Source: Treponema sp.
GTDB taxonomy: Bacteria; Spirochaetota; Spirochaetia; Treponematales; Treponemataceae
Direction of reading: 5' to 3'
Length of the DNA: 32,149 nt
NCBI GenBank assembly: GCA_017940005.1
Contig: JAGAZO010000014.1
Location: 1-32,149, forward strand
The translations under genes and the position numbers were made by a program. Below are positions 14,228 through 21,848 of the stretch, one piece after another (position 1 is the stretch's first letter; every line of letters starts with the position of its first letter). Under the pieces are notes generated by a model, which saw only the letters and a list, made by a program, of their open reading frames with translations, was not told the DNA's origin and ran no database searches.

Positions 14228-15574
14228 TTACACAATTCCCTGCGCAATCATAGCGCGCGCCACTTTTATAAAGCCCGCAATATTCGCGCCTGCAACGTAG
14301 TCGCCTTTTACGCCAAACTCTTTTGCAGTGTTGTATGCGTTGTCGTGAATGTTCGTCATAATCTGCTTGAGGCGCGCGTCCACTTCTTCTGCACTCCACG
14401 AAAGGCGCTCGGAGTTTTGGCTCATCTCAAGACCGGAAACAGCAACGCCGCCCGCGTTCGACGCTTTGCCGGGCGCAAAGAGCACATGCGCGTTTTGAAA
14501 CTTTGCAGTCGCTTCAAGCGTGCACGGCATGTTCGCGCCTTCCGCCACAAGCTGCACGCCGTTTTTAATAAGCGTTGCGGCATCTTTTTCGTCAAGCTCG
14601 TTTTGCGTTGCGCACGGGAACGCGCAGTCAACTTTTACTGACCACGGTTTTGCTTTTGCCGTAAACTTCGCTTCAGGAAATTTTTTCACGTATTCTGAAA
14701 CGCCCTTATGCTGTGCGCGGAACTTTTTCACAAAGTCGAGTTTTTTTTGCGTAATGCCCGACGCGTCGTAGATGAAGCCAGTTGAATCGCTCAACGTAAC
14801 AGGCGTTGCGCCAAGCTGAATAAGCTTTTCTGCCGCGTACTGCGCAACGTTGCCGTCGCCAGAAATTGCGCATGTTTTGCCCGTAAAAGAATCGCCAATT
14901 TTTTCAAGCATGCACTGCGCAAAGTAGATGAGCCCGTAGCCTGTCGCTTCCGTGCGGATAAGCGAGCCGCCAAAGTCAAGCCCTTTGCCCGTGAGCACGC
15001 CGGTAAATGTATTCGTCATGCGCTTGTATTGTCCGAATAAGTATGCAACCTCGCGACCGCCAACGCCTTTGTCGCCTGCGGGCACATCTGTGTTTGGTCC
15101 AATATGGCGATACAACTCTGTCATAAACGACTGGCAAAAGCGCATCACTTCCGCATCAGATTTTCCGTGCGGGTCAAAATCGCTGCCGCCTTTGCCGCCG
15201 CCCATCGGGAGCGTCGTCAAGCTGTTTTTAAGCACTTGCTCAAAGCCCAAAAATTTGAGCACAGAAAGATTTACTTCAGGGCTAAAGCGCAAGCCGCCTT
15301 TATACGGTCCGATTGCGCTGTTGAACTGCACGCGAAGACCGCGGTTCACATGCGCTTTGCCTTTGTCATCTGTCCACGGCACGCGGAACATGACGACGCG
15401 TTCCGGCTCTACGAAACGCTCGAGCACTGCAGCTGCTTCAAGCTCTTTCTGCTTTTTTGCAACGACCGGCTCAAGAGTTGTCAAAACCTCTTGGACTGCC
15501 TGGAGGAATTCGCTCTGCTCGGCATTTTTTGCCTGAACGTCTTCCCAAATTCGTTTCACATATTCGTTTTTCAT
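14228..15574 (-). CDS. gdhA: NADP-specific glutamate dehydrogenase
   Basis: A 448-aa hexameric-type glutamate dehydrogenase that makes glutamate from 2-oxoglutarate, ammonia and NADPH. The substrate domain carries NSAIGPYKGGLRF, LTTLPMGGGKGGSDFDP with the catalytic lysine, and NTDVPAGDKGVGGREV. The Rossmann domain has the CAISGDGNVAQYAAEKL glycine motif and VAEGANMP near the end. Length and order are those of the bacterial NADP enzymes. GGAGGT before the ATG fixes the start. It is a single-gene unit with its own promoter and a hairpin terminator, divergent from the S1-protein gene. It supplies the glutamate donor used by aminotransferases such as the one at 23239-24423. Confidence 0.97.
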   Translation of the reverse strand: MKNEYVKRIWEDVQAKNAEQSEFLQAVQEVLTTLEPVVAKKQKELEAAAVLERFVEPERVVMFRVPWTDDKGKAHVNRGLRVQFNSAIGPYKGGLRFSPEVNLSVLKFLGFEQVLKNSLTTLPMGGGKGGSDFDPHGKSDAEVMRFCQSFMTELYRHIGPNTDVPAGDKGVGGREVAYLFGQYKRMTNTFTGVLTGKGLDFGGSLIRTEATGYGLIYFAQCMLEKIGDSFTGKTCAISGDGNVAQYAAEKLIQLGATPVTLSDSTGFIYDASGITQKKLDFVKKFRAQHKGVSEYVKKFPEAKFTAKAKPWSVKVDCAFPCATQNELDEKDAATLIKNGVQLVAEGANMPCTLEATAKFQNAHVLFAPGKASNAGGVAVSGLEMSQNSERLSWSAEEVDARLKQIMTNIHDNAYNTAKEFGVKGDYVAGANIAGFIKVARAMIAQGIV

Positions 15575-15615
15575 GATATACCTCCGTCCGACCGAGTATG
15601 AAGTCAGACTAAAAT

Positions 15616-15644
15616 ATTGTAGCGAAAATTAAGACATGTGTCGA
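15616..15644 (-). promoter_or_regulatory. promoter of gdhA
   Basis: On the minus strand TCGACA (15644-15639), 17 nt, TACAAT (15621-15616). The predicted leader of about 35 nt includes GGAGGT. Confidence 0.6.
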
Positions 15645-15701
15645 GTAATATATTGCCGCTGGCGTCGTCATGCTTTATTCACACACTTTGGCAGCAACTT
15701 C

Positions 15702-15730
15702 TTGACATGTAACACGAAGGCTTATATAGT
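15702..15730 (+). promoter_or_regulatory. promoter of the S1-protein gene, leaderless
   Basis: A perfect TTGACA (15702-15707), 17 nt, TATAGT (15725-15730), then seven bases to the ATG at 15738. It is the best -35/-10 pair in the window. Confidence 0.75.
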
Positions 15731-15737
15731 CGATTTT

Positions 15738-16826
15738 ATGAAACACTTTGAAATCGGTGAAAAAATTTCATTACCTGTTGTTGCCATTTCTGGTGATGCA
15801 ATTTTTCTTGATCTTAACGCAAAGAGTGAAGGCATTCTCGATGCAGCTGAATTTACTGACGAAGCTGGTGTGTGCACAGTAAAAGAAGGTGATGTGCTCG
15901 AAGTATATTTTATCGGAAATGAAAATGGAGAAATGGAATTCACTACAAAAATCTCCGGTAGCAAAGTAGATGCATCGATTCTTGAACATGCATATAAAAA
16001 CAGCATACCTGTAGAAGGGCATGTCGCCAGAGAAATTAAGGGCGGATACGAAGTCACTATCGGCACAAACCGCGCATTTTGCCCATATTCGCAAATGGGA
16101 TTCAAGCAGAAAGGAGAGCGCGATTCGTTTGTAGGGCAACACCTTACATTCAAGATTCAAGAGTACAAAAATGACGGACGCGACATGCTCGTTTCAAACC
16201 GTGCAATTTTGGAAGAAGCTCATAACCGCGCGCGACATGCATTGAAAGAAACGATACAAGAAGGCATGGTCGTAGACGCGACAGTAATGTCTCTGCAAAA
16301 ATACGGTGCATTCGTAGACATCGGCGAATTTGAAGCGCTTCTCCCCATTTCCGAAATCTCTCGTGCACGCATCGACGATGTAAGCAATGCGCTACATATC
16401 GGGCAACACGTAAAAGTAAAAATTATTAAAACCGATTGGGAGCACGAGCGCGTATCAGTGAGCATGAAAGCGCTTCTTGCAGATCCGTGGGACAGCGTTG
16501 CAGAAAAATATCATGTCGGACAAAAATACGAAGGGACTATTTCGCGCATTGCTGCGTATGGCGTGTTTATTGCGCTCGAAGACGGTATTGAAGGGCTTGT
16601 GCATGTTTCCGAGTTGGAAGGTGTTGACCGCAACTCAAACCTTGCAAAAATTTTTACAAAAGGTGCAAAGATGCCTGTTATAATAAAAGAAGTTGATGCT
16701 GCTGAAAGACGCATTTCATTAGCACCAACCACTTCGATTGAACAAGACAAAACTACCGCCAAATATATAGCATCCCAAAATGCCGATGAGAGCTATAATC
16801 CGTTTGCCATACTCCTGAAAAAATAA
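15738..16826 (+). CDS. S1 RNA-binding domain protein, four S1 repeats
   Basis: A 362-aa cytoplasmic protein made of four S1 OB-fold repeats, at about residues 1-73, 83-160, 168-250 and 260-335. The third and fourth are the most typical (GMVVDATVMSLQKYGAFVDIG and GQKYEGTISRIAAYGVFIAL, each with a later VHVSELE or LPISEIS block). It resembles the S1-like proteins that assist ribosomes or mRNA. I recall that T. pallidum encodes a separate cytidylate kinase-S1 fusion, so this may be an accessory S1 rather than the ribosomal S1 itself. The ATG at 15738 is chosen: an upstream start at 15636 would add 34 non-S1 residues spanning the promoter. The gene has no Shine-Dalgarno. It converges on the glycogen-binding-domain gene. 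Confidence 0.9.
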   Translation: MKHFEIGEKISLPVVAISGDAIFLDLNAKSEGILDAAEFTDEAGVCTVKEGDVLEVYFIGNENGEMEFTTKISGSKVDASILEHAYKNSIPVEGHVAREIKGGYEVTIGTNRAFCPYSQMGFKQKGERDSFVGQHLTFKIQEYKNDGRDMLVSNRAILEEAHNRARHALKETIQEGMVVDATVMSLQKYGAFVDIGEFEALLPISEISRARIDDVSNALHIGQHVKVKIIKTDWEHERVSVSMKALLADPWDSVAEKYHVGQKYEGTISRIAAYGVFIALEDGIEGLVHVSELEGVDRNSNLAKIFTKGAKMPVIIKEVDAAERRISLAPTTSIEQDKTTAKYIASQNADESYNPFAILLKK

Positions 16827-16844
16827 TTGTCACATTATTTTTTC
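16817..16844. terminator. bidirectional terminator shared by two convergent genes
   Basis: GAAAAAATAAT (16817-16827) and ATTATTTTTTC (16834-16844) form a perfect 11-bp inverted repeat with a 6-nt loop. On either strand the second arm is a T-run. The stop codons of both convergent genes (TAA at 16824-16826 on + and 16837-16835 on -) lie inside the stem. Confidence 0.7.
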
Positions 16845-17149
16845 GTCACTACAACAGAGTTATCCGCGTTTGAATACGGCGCAGGAATATATTTGTCGGC
16901 GTTCCAGTCGTTTTCCCAACGGTGACCATCAACAAGGTAGCGGAACTGGTATTCTTTGTTTGCATCAAGTGTGAGCTTTACAGAAAACGAGCCATCTTTA
17001 TCTTTTTTAAGCGGCGTTTCCGTACTGCTCCAGCTGTTAAAATCACCTGCAAGGGTAATAGTTTCAGCGCTGTTTGCAGCCTCTGCGGATACGATAAATG
17101 TGACAGTGCATTTTTTCCCATCCTTTGAAAATGTCTTCTTTAAAGCCAT
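16835..17149 (-). CDS. small glycogen-binding (CBM48/isoamylase E-set) domain protein
   Basis: A 104-aa protein that is essentially one CBM48-type immunoglobulin-like domain, as in AMPK beta and the N-terminal domain of glycogen branching enzymes. Diagnostic residues are ITLAGDFNSWS and the strand EYQFRYLVDGHRWENDW, giving the tryptophans that stack on glucan, then the usual PAPYSNADNSVV ending. No catalytic domain is attached and there is no signal peptide, so it may bind cytoplasmic glycogen or act as an adaptor. The ATG at 17149 is chosen because GGAGGT lies five bases before it; an upstream in-frame start at 17182 has no support. It is divergent from metK. Confidence 0.87.
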   Translation of the reverse strand: MALKKTFSKDGKKCTVTFIVSAEAANSAETITLAGDFNSWSSTETPLKKDKDGSFSVKLTLDANKEYQFRYLVDGHRWENDWNADKYIPAPYSNADNSVVVTKK

Positions 17150-17195
17150 ACAAACCTCCATGATTAGATTAAAAACAAGCAAAATAACGCTGATA

Positions 17196-17224
17196 TTGCC
17201 GATTTATTGTAATTATACTATACT
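17196..17224 (+). promoter_or_regulatory. promoter of metK
   Basis: TTGCCG (17196-17201), 17 nt, TATACT (17219-17224). The predicted leader is about 41 nt and carries GGAG. No SAM riboswitch fits in this short leader. Confidence 0.65.
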
Positions 17225-17240
17225 TTTATCGATAAGTAAA
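17212..17240 (-). promoter_or_regulatory. candidate promoter of the CBM48 gene
   Basis: On the minus strand TTTACT (17240-17235), 17 nt, TATAAT (17217-17212). It overlaps the metK promoter, so the two may compete. Confidence 0.45.
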
Positions 17241-17271
17241 CAATTATACATACTATATTTTTGGAGCCTAT

Positions 17272-18441
17272 ATGAACAACGAACGGTATCTTTTCACATC
17301 AGAGTCAGTCGGAGAGGGACATCCCGATAAACTTTGCGACCAAATTTCCGATGCAGTGCTTGACGCATGCCTTGCGCAAGATACAGAAAGCCATGTCGCG
17401 TGTGAGACGTTTACCACAACAGGCATGGTGCTTGTCGGCGGAGAAATCACGACAAAAGCCACTTTAGATATAGAAGAAATTGCGCGCGGCATTGCAAAAG
17501 ACATCGGCTACACAGATGCAGCATATGGGCTTGATTGCAATTCTATGGCGGTGCTCAACACTATTCATAAACAGTCGCCCGACATCAATCAAGGTGTAGT
17601 AGGAAAAGGACTCAAAGAATACAGCGGGCAGCAGGGCGCAGGCGACCAAGGCATGATGTTCGGGTTTGCGTGCAATGAAACGCCAGAGCTTATGCCCGCG
17701 CCGATTATGTACGCGCACAATCTTCTGCGCCATGCAACAAAATTGCGCAAAGACAAAACGATTGACTGGTTGCGCCCCGACGCAAAAGGGCAAGTGACAA
17801 TCGAATACGAAGGACACAAGCCGGTGCGAATCGATGCCGTCGTCATCTCTCATCAGCACAATCCCGATGTTGCGCACGAAGAAATTCAGCAGACAATCAT
17901 CGAAAAAATTATTAAACCGGTGCTTGAGCCGACAAACTTGCTCGACAAAAATACAAATTATTTTATCAATCCGACAGGACGATTTGTCACCGGCGGTCCG
18001 CAAGGAGACTCTGGATTGACAGGGCGCAAAATCATCGTGGACACATATGGCGGCATGGGGCGGCATGGCGGCGGCTCGTTCAGCGGAAAAGACCCATCAA
18101 AGGTGGACAGAAGCGCAGCGTACATGGCGCGTTATATTGCAAAAAATATTGTAGCCGCCGAGCTTGCAGAGCGCGCAGAAGTGCAGCTTGCTTATGCAAT
18201 AGGCGTGCCGTTCCCTGTTTCAATTATGATAGACACATTTGGAACGGGAAAAGTTCCATCTGAAAAAATTGTCGCTGCGGTAAAAGAGGTATTTGACTGC
18301 ACGCCTTCTGGAATTATCAAAACGCTCGATTTAAAACATCCAATGTATCGAGCAACGTCAAACTATGGTCATTTTGGACGCAGCGAATTCAGCTGGGAAA
18401 AAACAGACAAAGCAGACGCGCTTAAAAACGCAATCAAGTAA
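17272..18441 (+). CDS. metK: S-adenosylmethionine synthetase
   Basis: A 389-aa methionine adenosyltransferase, which makes SAM from methionine and ATP. The signatures are present in order: [20 protein letters not shown] (ATP-binding His and the metal site) at the start, [10 protein letters not shown] near residue 125, [19 protein letters not shown], then [15 protein letters not shown]. The protein ends at LKNAIK, full length for the family. GGAG five to six bases before the ATG sets the start. It is transcribed from its own promoter and followed 17 nt later by nth, likely on one mRNA. Confidence 0.98.
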   Translation: MNNERYLFTSESVGEGHPDKLCDQISDAVLDACLAQDTESHVACETFTTTGMVLVGGEITTKATLDIEEIARGIAKDIGYTDAAYGLDCNSMAVLNTIHKQSPDINQGVVGKGLKEYSGQQGAGDQGMMFGFACNETPELMPAPIMYAHNLLRHATKLRKDKTIDWLRPDAKGQVTIEYEGHKPVRIDAVVISHQHNPDVAHEEIQQTIIEKIIKPVLEPTNLLDKNTNYFINPTGRFVTGGPQGDSGLTGRKIIVDTYGGMGRHGGGSFSGKDPSKVDRSAAYMARYIAKNIVAAELAERAEVQLAYAIGVPFPVSIMIDTFGTGKVPSEKIVAAVKEVFDCTPSGIIKTLDLKHPMYRATSNYGHFGRSEFSWEKTDKADALKNAIK

Positions 18442-18458
18442 CGACACGGTGTTGCCCT

Positions 18459-19097
18459 GTGGAACTTTTAACAAAGCAGGAAATCTGCACTATCTTTGAC
18501 CGCTTCAAAAAGCAGAACCCAGACCCAAAGTCTGAACTGCAATGGAAAAACGCGTACACATTGCTCGTCTCTGTCGTGCTTTCTGCACAAGCAACTGACA
18601 AAAGCGTAAACGCGGCGACAGAGCCACTGTACAAAGTTGCAGACACGCCAAAAAAAATGGTTGCGCTCGGTCAAAAAAAACTCGAACAGTACATTCGCTC
18701 CATAGGCTTGTATCACGCAAAGGCAAAGCATATCATCGCGTTGAGCGAATTGTTAATTAATAATTTTAACAGTGAAGTGCCGCATACGCGCGAAGAGCTC
18801 ATGACGTTGCCGGGCGTTGGGCGGAAAACAGCAAATGTGGTGCTCAACGTGGTGTGGGGAGAGCCGACAATGCCGGTAGACACGCACCTTTTGCGCATCT
18901 GCCCCAAAATAGGGCTTGCAGAAGGCACTACGCCTGTGGAAGTTGAAGAGAGCCTCGTTGCGCGCATTCCAAAACGGTACATGAATCACGCGCACCACTG
19001 GCTTATTCTGCATGGACGATACGTGTGCACTGCACGAAATCCACACTGCGACACGTGTTTCATAAACGACATATGCAAGCGCAACGAGCGTGAATAG
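18459..19097 (+). CDS. nth: endonuclease III
   Basis: A 212-aa bifunctional DNA glycosylase/AP lyase that removes oxidised pyrimidines in base excision repair. The helix-hairpin-helix LPGVGRKTANVVLN holds the catalytic Lys123, with the partner Asp141 in VDTH. The C-terminal 4Fe-4S cluster ligands are Cys190, Cys197, Cys200 and Cys206 in the C-x6-C-x2-C-x5-C spacing. All key residues are intact. The start codon is GTG, with only a weak Shine-Dalgarno, 17 nt after metK, so expression probably depends on the metK transcript. Together with radA and lexA it is one of three DNA-repair genes in the window. Confidence 0.97.
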   Translation: MELLTKQEICTIFDRFKKQNPDPKSELQWKNAYTLLVSVVLSAQATDKSVNAATEPLYKVADTPKKMVALGQKKLEQYIRSIGLYHAKAKHIIALSELLINNFNSEVPHTREELMTLPGVGRKTANVVLNVVWGEPTMPVDTHLLRICPKIGLAEGTTPVEVEESLVARIPKRYMNHAHHWLILHGRYVCTARNPHCDTCFINDICKRNERE

Positions 19098-19181
19098 ACG
19101 AGCGCGCCAAAAACTGCTAAAATGGTGCAATTTTTAGCGTGCTACTATTTGCGCAACAAATACGAATAGGAGATTTATCAA

Positions 19182-20066
19182 ATGAATGAAACGGCAGATA
19201 CAACGCAGTCAGTTGCCGAAGCTGCGCATCACGTGGTAGTTGAATCGACAAATACATTTCTCGTGTGGCTCAAATCATTTTTAACATGGGGCAATCTTTT
19301 TAAATTAATCAGCGCGCTCGTCGTGTTGCTCATTTTATGGATTGTCTATCGCCTTATTATGCGTGCAATGCGTAAAATGCACCATGACAAAATGTCGCCG
19401 CAACGGTACATGCTCGTCACAAAAATATTTAACTATGCGTTTTACATCATCGTCGTCATGTACGTATTGAGCATGTTCGGCGTAAAGCTTTCTGCCGTGT
19501 GGGGAGCTGCGGGAATTGCAGGCATTGCGCTCGGCTTTGCGGCGCAAACATCGGTGAGCAATTTAATAAGCGGCGTCTTTGTGCTCGGCGAAGGGATTAT
19601 GAAAGTAGGCGACTTCATTACAGTAGGAAATGAAACGGGCACCGTTGATTCAGTTGACTTGCTTTCAGTAAAAATTCACACGCCGAACAATCAGCTTGTG
19701 CGCGTTCCAAACTCGTCAATCATCAATTCAAATTTAACAAACACGTCGTTTTTTCCGCAACGCAGATTGACAATCGCTGTTTCAGTGAGCTACGACACAG
19801 ACATGCAAACTGCCCTTGACACGCTCAAAAAAGCTCCTGCGCTCTGCCCGACAGTGCTGACAGATCCTGCTCCTGCCGCGTGGTTTGATGGCTTTGGCGA
19901 AAGCGGCATAAACTTGACGCTTGCAGTCTGGTTCAACAAAACTGATTTTCTTGCTGCAAAAAATGAAACATTCATCGCAATCAAAAAAGTATTTGACGAA
20001 GCGCATATTTCAATTCCACGCAACAAGCTTTTTGCAGCGATTGAAAGCAGCGGTGAAATTAGCTGA
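19182..20066 (+). CDS. small-conductance mechanosensitive channel (MscS family)
   Basis: A 294-aa MscS-type inner-membrane channel that opens under membrane tension to release solutes after osmotic downshock. TM1 is at about residues 37-62, TM2 about 78-98, and the pore-lining TM3 carries the conserved GLY/ALA-rich AAGIAGIALGFAAQTSVSNLISGVF block. The cytoplasmic beta domain follows with VGDFITVGNETGTV and VRVPNSSIINSNLTN, then the alpha-beta vestibule. Length matches the short MscS class. AGGAG nine bases before the ATG sets the start. A short A/T hairpin (GCTAAAA/TTTTAGC near 19116-19138) lies between nth and this gene and may be a weak terminator. Confidence 0.94.
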   Translation: MNETADTTQSVAEAAHHVVVESTNTFLVWLKSFLTWGNLFKLISALVVLLILWIVYRLIMRAMRKMHHDKMSPQRYMLVTKIFNYAFYIIVVMYVLSMFGVKLSAVWGAAGIAGIALGFAAQTSVSNLISGVFVLGEGIMKVGDFITVGNETGTVDSVDLLSVKIHTPNNQLVRVPNSSIINSNLTNTSFFPQRRLTIAVSVSYDTDMQTALDTLKKAPALCPTVLTDPAPAAWFDGFGESGINLTLAVWFNKTDFLAAKNETFIAIKKVFDEAHISIPRNKLFAAIESSGEIS

Positions 20067-20170
20067 AAACAAGACTAGGCAGACGTGCAAATTACAGCAA
20101 CTGCAACAGGTGCCTACGGCATATGAAAGCGTATGCGCAGCGCTATAACATCATAGTTTCAGTTGTCTCG

Positions 20171-21769
20171 TCATTGTAAACATGCTGTATCGAGTTTGTC
20201 AAAACCTACAAGTAATTCTTTTGCAACTGCAATGATTTTTGCACAATCACCTATGCGCTCGCCTTCTGCATTGAGCGGCATGACAGGGTCATGCAAACTC
20301 AAGCGTAAAAGCAACCAACCGCGTATATCGTCACTACGAAATGAAATGCGTACACCTTCATATGATTCTGCAAGTTCACAGCCAGCTTTTTGCGCGCGCA
20401 TCTTGAATGCAGCAAGAACGCTGTTCCCATACGACATAAAATCATCGGTAGTAATTTTTAGACGATGCTCCACTTCTTCGACAAGTGGCGGCAATTTTGC
20501 GATAAGGCTGTCAACACGTCCATGCGCGGCTTTTGCACGAGACATGGCAATAAGCAACTGTACTGCGAGAAATGCACCATCATCAAGATAATAGTTGTCC
20601 TTGAGCGCACCATGTCCAGAAGTCTCCATCGCAAGCGGCGAAACAATGCCTTTCGCATTCAATTCCTTGCACTTGTTGATGACATTCTTGTAGCCGCGCA
20701 TATAGCGCATATGATGCAAACCAAGCACTTCTTGCAAAAAGAACGTGAGTCTATCCGATGTAACTGAATCAGTTACAATCGTGCTCCCCGGATAGCGCGG
20801 CGCAAGGATTGCAGCAAAAAGCGCAATGACCGCATCTCTGCTTACTTCAGTGCCATCTGAAAGCACAGCAGACATTCTGTCACCATCGGTGTCAAAAATC
20901 AAACCAATGTCAGCGCGGTTATGCAACGTAGCTGTGCGGACTGATTCCATTGCATCTTTATTTTCGGGATTAGGAATGTGATTTGGAAACATGCCATCGG
21001 GCTCTAAAAACTGACTACCTGTTGTGTCCGCACCAAGAGGGACAAGCAACTTGCTGACAAAATAGCCACTTGTTCCATTCCCTGCATCGATAACGACTTT
21101 TAAACCTGCAAGCGGTTTATCACTTTCAGCTGCACCAAGCTCGCGGCAAATCGTACTGCGCAAGTGCTCGGCATACAGCGAAAGCAAATCGCATGAACTT
21201 GCATATGGTTGCGCCGCTGCGCCATTTGAAAACACAACAGCGCCGCCGGCAGCGCGATTGCCGCTATTCGCTGCATCGCCATTGCGGGCATCATGGCAAC
21301 CGCTTTCAACATCATGCATCGCACACACGCTTTCAAGGATTGTCATTATGTCTGATTTTTCAAGCCCACCGTCTTTATCAAAAAACTTTATACCGTTCCG
21401 ATTGAATGGAAGATGGCTTGCTGTTATCATAACAGCTCCATCGTAGCGCGTTTGCGGAAATACTGTGCTCATAAACATTGCAGGCGTTGTGGCAAGCGCG
21501 CAATCAATGACAGATGCCCCTTGCGTGCTCATGCCGCTTGCAACAGATGCAGCAAGCCGTTCACCAGAAATACGCGAATCGCGCCCTATTCCAACGACAA
21601 GCGTATGTGCAGGCTTGTTGATTTTTTTTGCAAGCCATTGCACAAACGACTGCCCAATCCAGTTGCAGATTTCTTCTGTAAGATTAACAAATTCTCCCTC
21701 AACACCAGATACCGCGATGCCGCGTATATCGCTGCCGTTTTGCAGCTTTAGTATATCATGAGCAATCAT
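20171..21769 (-). CDS. phosphoglucomutase/phosphomannomutase (alpha-D-phosphohexomutase)
   Basis: A 532-aa alpha-D-phosphohexomutase that interconverts hexose 1- and 6-phosphates. The phosphoserine loop is TASHLPFNRNG with the catalytic Ser118. The metal loop DTDGDR is at 293-298. The sugar-binding loop is METSGHGALKDNYYLDDGA, and the C-terminal phosphate-binding region has SYEGVRISF. Residues about 145-195 are a low-complexity insertion rich in Ala, Gly and Asn. Substrate (glucose or mannose) is not decidable. ATG 21769 is preferred over an upstream TTG at 21787, since the TTG frame reads through the TATAAT element. There is no Shine-Dalgarno; the ATG is six bases after the -10, suggesting a leaderless mRNA. 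Confidence 0.92.
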   Translation of the reverse strand: MIAHDILKLQNGSDIRGIAVSGVEGEFVNLTEEICNWIGQSFVQWLAKKINKPAHTLVVGIGRDSRISGERLAASVASGMSTQGASVIDCALATTPAMFMSTVFPQTRYDGAVMITASHLPFNRNGIKFFDKDGGLEKSDIMTILESVCAMHDVESGCHDARNGDAANSGNRAAGGAVVFSNGAAAQPYASSCDLLSLYAEHLRSTICRELGAAESDKPLAGLKVVIDAGNGTSGYFVSKLLVPLGADTTGSQFLEPDGMFPNHIPNPENKDAMESVRTATLHNRADIGLIFDTDGDRMSAVLSDGTEVSRDAVIALFAAILAPRYPGSTIVTDSVTSDRLTFFLQEVLGLHHMRYMRGYKNVINKCKELNAKGIVSPLAMETSGHGALKDNYYLDDGAFLAVQLLIAMSRAKAAHGRVDSLIAKLPPLVEEVEHRLKITTDDFMSYGNSVLAAFKMRAQKAGCELAESYEGVRISFRSDDIRGWLLLRLSLHDPVMPLNAEGERIGDCAKIIAVAKELLVGFDKLDTACLQ

Positions 21770-21775
21770 AGTATG

Positions 21776-21804
21776 ATTATACAACAAAAAAAAAGAAAAT
21801 GCTA
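21776..21804 (-). promoter_or_regulatory. promoter of the phosphohexomutase gene, leaderless
   Basis: A consensus TATAAT on the minus strand (21781-21776) ends six bases before the ATG at 21769. The -35 at the 17-nt position is a weak TAGCAT (21804-21799). A T-run lies in the spacer. Confidence 0.5.
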
Positions 21805-21848
21805 TTCATGCATACAGCAGCTGCTTGAAACGGACATGCATCGCGACA

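Noticed and set aside
15636..15737. N-terminal extension of the S1 protein from an upstream start
   Set aside because: It has no Shine-Dalgarno, matches no S1 repeat and translates the promoter itself.
17150..17271. SAM riboswitch before metK
   Set aside because: The predicted leader is only about 41 nt and has no SAM-aptamer pattern.
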